The position numbers were made by a program, and so were the translations under genes. From Neobacillus dielmonensis (lineage in GTDB: Bacteria; Bacillota; Bacilli; Bacillales; Cytobacillaceae): a DNA stretch of 44,205 nt. Numbering within the stretch: position 1 is the stretch's first letter; every line of letters starts with the position of its first letter. Of this stretch, positions 40,314 to 44,205 are shown in pieces. Below the pieces are notes generated by a model. It was not told the DNA's origin, searched no databases, and worked only from the letters and a program-made list of their open reading frames with translations. Location of the stretch: assembly GCF_000612665.1 (NCBI RefSeq), contig NZ_HG942067.1, positions 1-44,205 of the forward strand, written 5' to 3'.

Positions 40314-41453
40314 ATGGTTCCAACCCTTGGGCGACCACAGAGGGTAGTCATTAAAATTGGTAGCAGTTCTTTAACAAGCCGCCATGGTGAAATTAGCCTC
40401 AGAAAACTTGAAAAATTAACAGCAGAGATTGTCTGTTTGAAAGATGCGGGTTATGAAGTAGTACTGGTTTCATCAGGTGCGGTAGCTGCGGGTTACCGGA
40501 AATTGGGGTGCTCTGAACGTCCCTGTTCATTACCCGAAAAACAAGCGGCTGCTTCAATAGGTCAGGGCTTGTTAATGGAATCGTATTCTAAGCTATTTTT
40601 ATCCCATGGGTATATTGCTTCACAAATATTGATTACAAGAAGTGACTTCTTGGATGAAAACCGTTATAAAAACGTCCGTAATACATTGAATGTTTTATTG
40701 GATAGAGGCATTGTGCCCATTGTTAATGAAAACGACACGGTTACCAGTGACAGACTAAGGTTTGGTGATAATGATACACTTTCAGCAAAGGTTGCTGGAT
40801 TAATTGATGCAGAAATGCTCATTATCTTATCGGATATCGACGGTTTATATAGCGCGGACCCTTTAAAAAACACACAGGCAAAACCAATTAGACATGTGAC
40901 GGCGATTACCCCAGACATCGAAGCAGCAGCGGGAGGATCCGTAAGTGCAATGGGAACAGGAGGAATGAAATCAAAAATCGATGCTGCAAAAATTGCGATG
41001 GCATCAGGTATCACTATCTTTTTAGGAAATGCCTCTCGTAAAAACATCGTCAGTGATGCGTGCCTAGGCAGGGCAAAAGGAACATATTTCAAAAGTTTAC
41101 AACCAGCGGGCAATTTAAACCAAAAGAAGAAGTGGATAGCCTTTAACTCGGGGCCGGAAGGAGAGATATGGTTACACAAAGAGTCTCAACTAGCGTTCAT
41201 AGAAGAACATAAATGCTTAAGATTTAATGATATTTGTAAACTAAGCGGCCACTTTAGTGAAGGCACTGTAATTCGAGTAATGGATACGGAAGGTGACGAA
41301 ATTGGACTTGGGGTCGTGAATATTTCGTCAAAAGAGCTGACTAGACTAATAGACTTAAAGACTGAGAGAAGCCAGCTTACGACAACCGTAATGGAATGGG
41401 ATGATTTTGTGTGCAATTTAGATGTGCCCTGTTTGGCTGGTATAACAAATTAG
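40314..41453 (+). CDS. proJ: Glutamate 5-kinase (ProJ/ProB) with PUA domain
   Basis: Phosphorylates glutamate, the first step of proline synthesis. The amino-acid-kinase domain (~8-260) has VVIKIGSSSLTS, VLVSSGAVAAGY, NENDTVTSDRLRFGDNDTLSA and GTGGMKSKIDAA; the C-terminal ~275-355 is a PUA domain. 379 aa is typical. The ribosome binding site is GGAGTGA before ATG 40314. Pairing with proH suggests the osmoadaptive ProJ isoform, which in relatives is less feedback-inhibited by proline than ProB. After its stop, two hairpins and then the symporter genes follow on the same strand. Confidence 0.94.
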   Translation: MVPTLGRPQRVVIKIGSSSLTSRHGEISLRKLEKLTAEIVCLKDAGYEVVLVSSGAVAAGYRKLGCSERPCSLPEKQAAASIGQGLLMESYSKLFLSHGYIASQILITRSDFLDENRYKNVRNTLNVLLDRGIVPIVNENDTVTSDRLRFGDNDTLSAKVAGLIDAEMLIILSDIDGLYSADPLKNTQAKPIRHVTAITPDIEAAAGGSVSAMGTGGMKSKIDAAKIAMASGITIFLGNASRKNIVSDACLGRAKGTYFKSLQPAGNLNQKKKWIAFNSGPEGEIWLHKESQLAFIEEHKCLRFNDICKLSGHFSEGTVIRVMDTEGDEIGLGVVNISSKELTRLIDLKTERSQLTTTVMEWDDFVCNLDVPCLAGITN

Positions 41454-41468
41454 GATAAATGCATAGTT

Positions 41469-41521
41469 AACATCTTGAGCAAAGAGTTTTGCTCATGTTG
41501 CTTACCAGGCTTTAGGCTGGT
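41469..41521 (+). other. Two tandem hairpins between proJ and the symporter genes
   Basis: TGAGCAAA/TTTGCTCA (41476-41495), extendable by AACA/TGTT, is a perfect 8-bp hairpin. ACCAG/CTGGT (41504-41521) is a second, weaker one. Neither has a U-run, so they are not ordinary terminators; RNA processing, stabilisation or attenuation are possible. Confidence 0.5.
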
Positions 41522-41584
41522 GTTATACAGAATTGTTAGGGACCGGTCTTAAAGCATTTAAAAGAGAGTAAGGGAGGTGATTAC

Positions 41585-41692
41585 ATGGAGTTTAATTTTA
41601 CAGATGCCACGTGGGCTTGGTTAATGGTGCCGATGCCTTTATTGGTGGTACTGTCCGTCATTACTTATTTTGCTGAAAAAGGAGAGGGTTAA
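41585..41692 (+). CDS. 35-aa membrane peptide upstream of the symporter (probable small accessory protein)
   Basis: MEFNFTDATWAWLMVPMPL then LVVLSVITYFAEKGEG: one transmembrane helix (~10-28) with a short charged tail. GGGAGGTGATT lies just before the ATG, one of the best ribosome binding sites in the window, and the reading frame is clean. Its stop is 3 nt before the symporter start, and the symporter's own binding site (GGAGAGGG, 41681-41688) lies inside this frame, so the two are translationally coupled. Tiny single-helix proteins preceding sodium/solute symporters are known in other bacteria and are thought to be accessory. Function here inferred from position. Confidence 0.8.
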   Translation: MEFNFTDATWAWLMVPMPLLVVLSVITYFAEKGEG

Positions 41693-41695
41693 TTA

Positions 41696-43177
41696 ATGAA
41701 TATAAGTGCACCCACGTTAACATCCATCATCTTTTATTTGGTGGTCATGTGGATTATTGGTTATATTGCTGCCAAAATGACAAAAAACTTGAATGATTAT
41801 GTACTAGGCGGAAGGCGGCTTAGCGCGGGAGTCGCGGCATTAAGTGCAGGGAGCTCTGATATGAGCGGCTGGTTAATGCTTGGACTACCAGGAGCAGTTT
41901 ACCTGAGCGGAGTGGGTTCCATTTGGATGCCAATTGGATTGGCAATTGGAGCATATTTAAATTGGCAATTTATCGCGAAACCACTTCGAGTTTATACAAC
42001 AGTAGCGAACGATTCGATTACAATACCAGATTATTTTGAAAACCGTTTCCATGATTCTTCCAAAATATTGCGAGTTATATCAGCCATTGTCATTCTAGTT
42101 TTCTTCACCTTTTATACATCTTCCAGTCTTGTTGGTGGGGCAATCCTATTAGAGGAGTCTTTCGGCATGAACTATATCCTGGCACTATGGATTGGGGCTG
42201 CCGTTATTGTTTCCTATACCTTCTTTGGAGGTTTCTTAGCAGCTAGCTGGACTGACTTTTTTCAAGGTATCCTTATGTTCTTGGCGCTTATCGTTATTCC
42301 AATCGTGGCCATTAACGAACTTGGCGGCTGGCATGACACGGTTCAAAAAATCGGAAGTATTGATACTTCATTTTTGAACGTTTACTCCGGTGCAACTACG
42401 GTTGGTGTAATTTCTTTGTTGGCATGGGGGTTGGGATATTTTGGCCAGCCGCACATTATTGTCCGTTTTATGGGAATTAAGTCAACCAAGGAAATCCCTA
42501 AAGCACGCTTAATTGGAATGGTATGGATGATTGCATCCTTATTTGGGGCGATTTTTATTGGATTCGCGGGTATTGCCTACTTTGCCGATACTCCTTTGGA
42601 AAATTCGGAAACAGTCTTTATTATGTTTTCACAAATTCTGTTTAATCCATGGGTCGCCGGCTTTTTACTTGCAGCCATTCTCTCAGCAATCATGAGTACT
42701 GTGGATTCTCAACTACTCGTTTCTTCAAGTGCGTTAGCACAAGATTTTTATAAATCCATTTTTAGAAGAAATGCTTCCCAAAAGGAAGAAATGATTGTTG
42801 GCAGAATTGCTGTTTTAGGCATAGCGATTATTGCAATCCTATTGGGATACAATCCGGAAAGCAAAGTTCTTGATTTAGTAAGTTACGCCTGGGCTGGATT
42901 TGGGGCAGCTTTTGGACCTGTAGTCATTCTTAGTCTTTTCTGGAGTAGAATGACCAGAAATGGGGCGTTGGCAGGAATTATTATTGGAGCTTTAACAGTC
43001 ATTGTTTGGGCAAAACTGTCAGGCGGTCTATTTGATCTATATGAACTTGCACCAGGATTCTTGTTTGGTACCTTAGCCATTATTATTGTAAGTTTAATCG
43101 GAAAAGCACCTGCGAAAAAAGTGCAAGAGGAATATAGTCTATATCGTTCGAAGTTGAAACAAGAACAAACAATCTAG
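41696..43177 (+). CDS. opuE: Sodium/proline symporter (OpuE/PutP family)
   Basis: 493-aa member of the sodium:solute symporter family with ~13 helices. Family marks: DYVLGGRRLSAGVAALSAGSSDMSGWLMLG (sodium/proline site region), TFFGGFLAASWTDFFQGILM, GYFGQPHIIVRFMGIKS and AILSAIMSTVDSQLLVSSSALAQDFY. It follows proH-proJ, so uptake and synthesis of proline are clustered; this favours the osmostress transporter OpuE over the catabolic PutP, although sequence alone does not separate them. Coupled to the 35-aa membrane peptide. Ends at a terminator. Confidence 0.92.
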   Translation: MNISAPTLTSIIFYLVVMWIIGYIAAKMTKNLNDYVLGGRRLSAGVAALSAGSSDMSGWLMLGLPGAVYLSGVGSIWMPIGLAIGAYLNWQFIAKPLRVYTTVANDSITIPDYFENRFHDSSKILRVISAIVILVFFTFYTSSSLVGGAILLEESFGMNYILALWIGAAVIVSYTFFGGFLAASWTDFFQGILMFLALIVIPIVAINELGGWHDTVQKIGSIDTSFLNVYSGATTVGVISLLAWGLGYFGQPHIIVRFMGIKSTKEIPKARLIGMVWMIASLFGAIFIGFAGIAYFADTPLENSETVFIMFSQILFNPWVAGFLLAAILSAIMSTVDSQLLVSSSALAQDFYKSIFRRNASQKEEMIVGRIAVLGIAIIAILLGYNPESKVLDLVSYAWAGFGAAFGPVVILSLFWSRMTRNGALAGIIIGALTVIVWAKLSGGLFDLYELAPGFLFGTLAIIIVSLIGKAPAKKVQEEYSLYRSKLKQEQTI

Positions 43178-43203
43178 ATAGCTTAGTTTGGATTGGCTGA
43201 ATG

Positions 43204-43229
43204 GCTCCGGAAATATTCCGGAGTCTTTT
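43204..43229 (+). terminator. Rho-independent terminator after the symporter gene
   Basis: CTCCGGAA/TTCCGGAG, perfect 8-bp stem with a 3-nt loop, followed by TCTTTT. Confidence 0.9.
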
Positions 43230-43310
43230 GCCTGAGAAAAGGTGAATCGACAGAAATAGATTATTCCAATGAAAGATATAATAATACAAAAAGGACAGGA
43301 GGGTCATTGA

Positions 43311-43955
43311 ATGAAGGTTTTTGTTGTGGGGGCTAATGGAAAAATCGGGCATCACCTTGTCCGTCTATTAGCAGACGATAATCAGCATGTCGTTAAAGCA
43401 ATGGTTAGAAAGGATGAGCAGTTACGAGAAATGCAGAAGCTTGGTGCTGAAGCGGCTATTGTCAATTTGGAGGGGGGAGTAGATCAAATCGCCGAAGGGG
43501 CTAGAGGGTGCGATGCGATTGTTTTTACCGCAGGTTCTGGTGGGCACACAGGTGCAGATAAAACCCTTTTGGTAGACCTTGATGGAGCGGTCAAAACAAT
43601 AGAAGCTGCTGAAAAATCAGGTATAAAAAGATTTATTATGATAAGCGCTCTTCAAGCACACCGAAGGGAAAATTGGAATGAAGCTATTAAGCCTTATTAT
43701 GTTGCCAAGCATTATGCCGATAAAATGCTCGAGCAAAGCAGTTTGACATATACTATAATCCGTCCCGGAGGATTGGTAGATAAAACGGGAACAGGGAAGA
43801 TTACAATTGCTGAGGATATCATAGAAGGAGCTGTGCCAAGAGAGGATGTGGCTAAAACCATAATTGCCTGTTTAACAGAGGGAAACACTTATTACCGGGC
43901 GTTTGATCTTGTTTCAGGTGATATTCCCATTGCTGAGGCATTAAAGATGTTTTGA
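43311..43955 (+). CDS. yhfK: NAD(P)-binding SDR-like protein (YhfK type)
   Basis: 214-aa atypical short-chain dehydrogenase-like protein. The nucleotide motif GANGKIG (7-13) opens a Rossmann fold; MISALQAHRRENWNE, YYVAKHYADKMLEQS and YTIIRPGGLVDKTGTG are typical of the YhfK/NmrA-like group. The YxxxK pair in YYVAKHYADK is present in a shifted form. Length equals B. subtilis YhfK. AGGAGGG precedes the ATG. It is a single gene. Substrate unknown; relatives include flavin-reductase-like and regulatory NAD(P)H sensors. Confidence 0.88.
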   Translation: MKVFVVGANGKIGHHLVRLLADDNQHVVKAMVRKDEQLREMQKLGAEAAIVNLEGGVDQIAEGARGCDAIVFTAGSGGHTGADKTLLVDLDGAVKTIEAAEKSGIKRFIMISALQAHRRENWNEAIKPYYVAKHYADKMLEQSSLTYTIIRPGGLVDKTGTGKITIAEDIIEGAVPREDVAKTIIACLTEGNTYYRAFDLVSGDIPIAEALKMF

Positions 43956-44045
43956 GCCAAGGTGACCATTATTGATCGTCTCTAAAAGTAGCAAGAGTCA
44001 GTAAGGGCAAAATTATAATTCGGGAAAAATGGAAAATATTGCAGA

Positions 44046-44074
44046 TTGCTTGAATGATACTTCGGTGATATTAT
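44046..44074 (+). promoter_or_regulatory. rRNA operon promoter P1
   Basis: TTGCTT (44046-44051), a 17-nt spacer and TATTAT (44069-44074), upstream of a second promoter, the tandem arrangement of Bacillus rrn operons. Confidence 0.75.
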
Positions 44075-44128
44075 GTATTAGTCGCTTTTGAGAAGAGTAA
44101 AGTGAGTTTCAGCTCTCAAAGAAATAAG

Positions 44129-44157
44129 TTGAATTTGGTATGAAATTGTGTTACTAT
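44129..44157 (+). promoter_or_regulatory. rRNA operon promoter P2
   Basis: TTGAAT (44129-44134), a 17-nt spacer and TACTAT (44152-44157), 83 bp after P1. Confidence 0.8.
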
Positions 44158-44188
44158 ATTAAACGTCGCTTCTGTTAGAAGCTGCAAT

Positions 44189-44200
44189 TGCTCTTTGAAA
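44189..44200 (+). promoter_or_regulatory. boxA antitermination element of the rrn leader
   Basis: TGCTCTTTGAAA matches the conserved rrn boxA (TGCTCTTTAA-like) that precedes 16S rRNA. The window ends five bases later, so the 16S gene lies just beyond the edge. Confidence 0.8.
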
Positions 44201-44205
44201 ACTAA

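Overview
The window looks like a chromosomal segment of a spore-forming Bacillaceae (Bacillus/Neobacillus-like). Supporting signs are AT-rich DNA with strong GGAGG-type ribosome binding sites, several UUG/GUG starts, a 23S-tRNA cluster of Bacillus type, the ccpN-yqfL-ppdK set, a LysM/GH18 spore-cortex-lytic-type enzyme, a proHJ-type osmostress proline pathway and cid-type genes. It opens with the last ~69 nt of a 23S rRNA and closes inside the leader of another rRNA operon (tandem P1/P2 promoters plus boxA) on the same strand, so it is the stretch between two rrn operons. Species is not determined.

Layout. 1-1092: 23S 3' end, then ten tRNA genes with no 5S gene between, closed by a terminator. 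1185-6347: Fpg/Nei glycosylase, then ccpN, the PPDK regulatory protein and ppdK (gluconeogenic control). 6404-6642: a small inverted-repeat element (copy 1; copy 2 at 34605-34795). 6667-17858: a YbxH-like protein, a 27-aa holin-like toxin locus, a SUV3-like helicase, a LysM-GH18 hydrolase, two tandem S13 D-Ala-D-Ala carboxypeptidase paralogues (the first without a signal peptide), a HIT protein, a short endonuclease IV-like protein, a CBS protein, a very acidic protein, and a second holin-like toxin locus (31 aa). 18182-22320: glycolate oxidase operon glcE-glcF-glcD. 22412-30065: thioesterase, Ser-rich protein, cardiolipin synthase, HSL-type esterase, DHA2-type MFS exporter, PfoR-type EIIC membrane protein, methionine aminopeptidase. 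30245-34532: frameshifted GNAT gene, HAD hydrolase, BsuPI lipoprotein, and LysR regulator with cidA-cidB. 34953-38982: dehydrogenase, YraQ/ArsP-type permease, APC permease, small hydrophilic protein. 39383-43177: proline synthesis (proH, proJ) followed by a 35-aa membrane peptide and an OpuE/PutP symporter, i.e. synthesis and uptake of the same osmolyte side by side. 43311-43955: YhfK-like NAD(P)-binding protein, then the rrn promoter region.

The most interesting signals are: (i) two unlinked holin-like toxin loci with the same RNA architecture, namely an anti-Shine-Dalgarno hairpin, a stop-codon hairpin and a 5' leader segment able to pair with that hairpin; (ii) two copies of a ~190-240 bp non-autonomous element with inverted ends and different 7-bp flanking repeats; (iii) an rRNA-tRNA junction lacking 5S; and (iv) an S13 peptidase paralogue that appears to have lost its export signal. 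All functional assignments come from reading the sequence; no database search was run.
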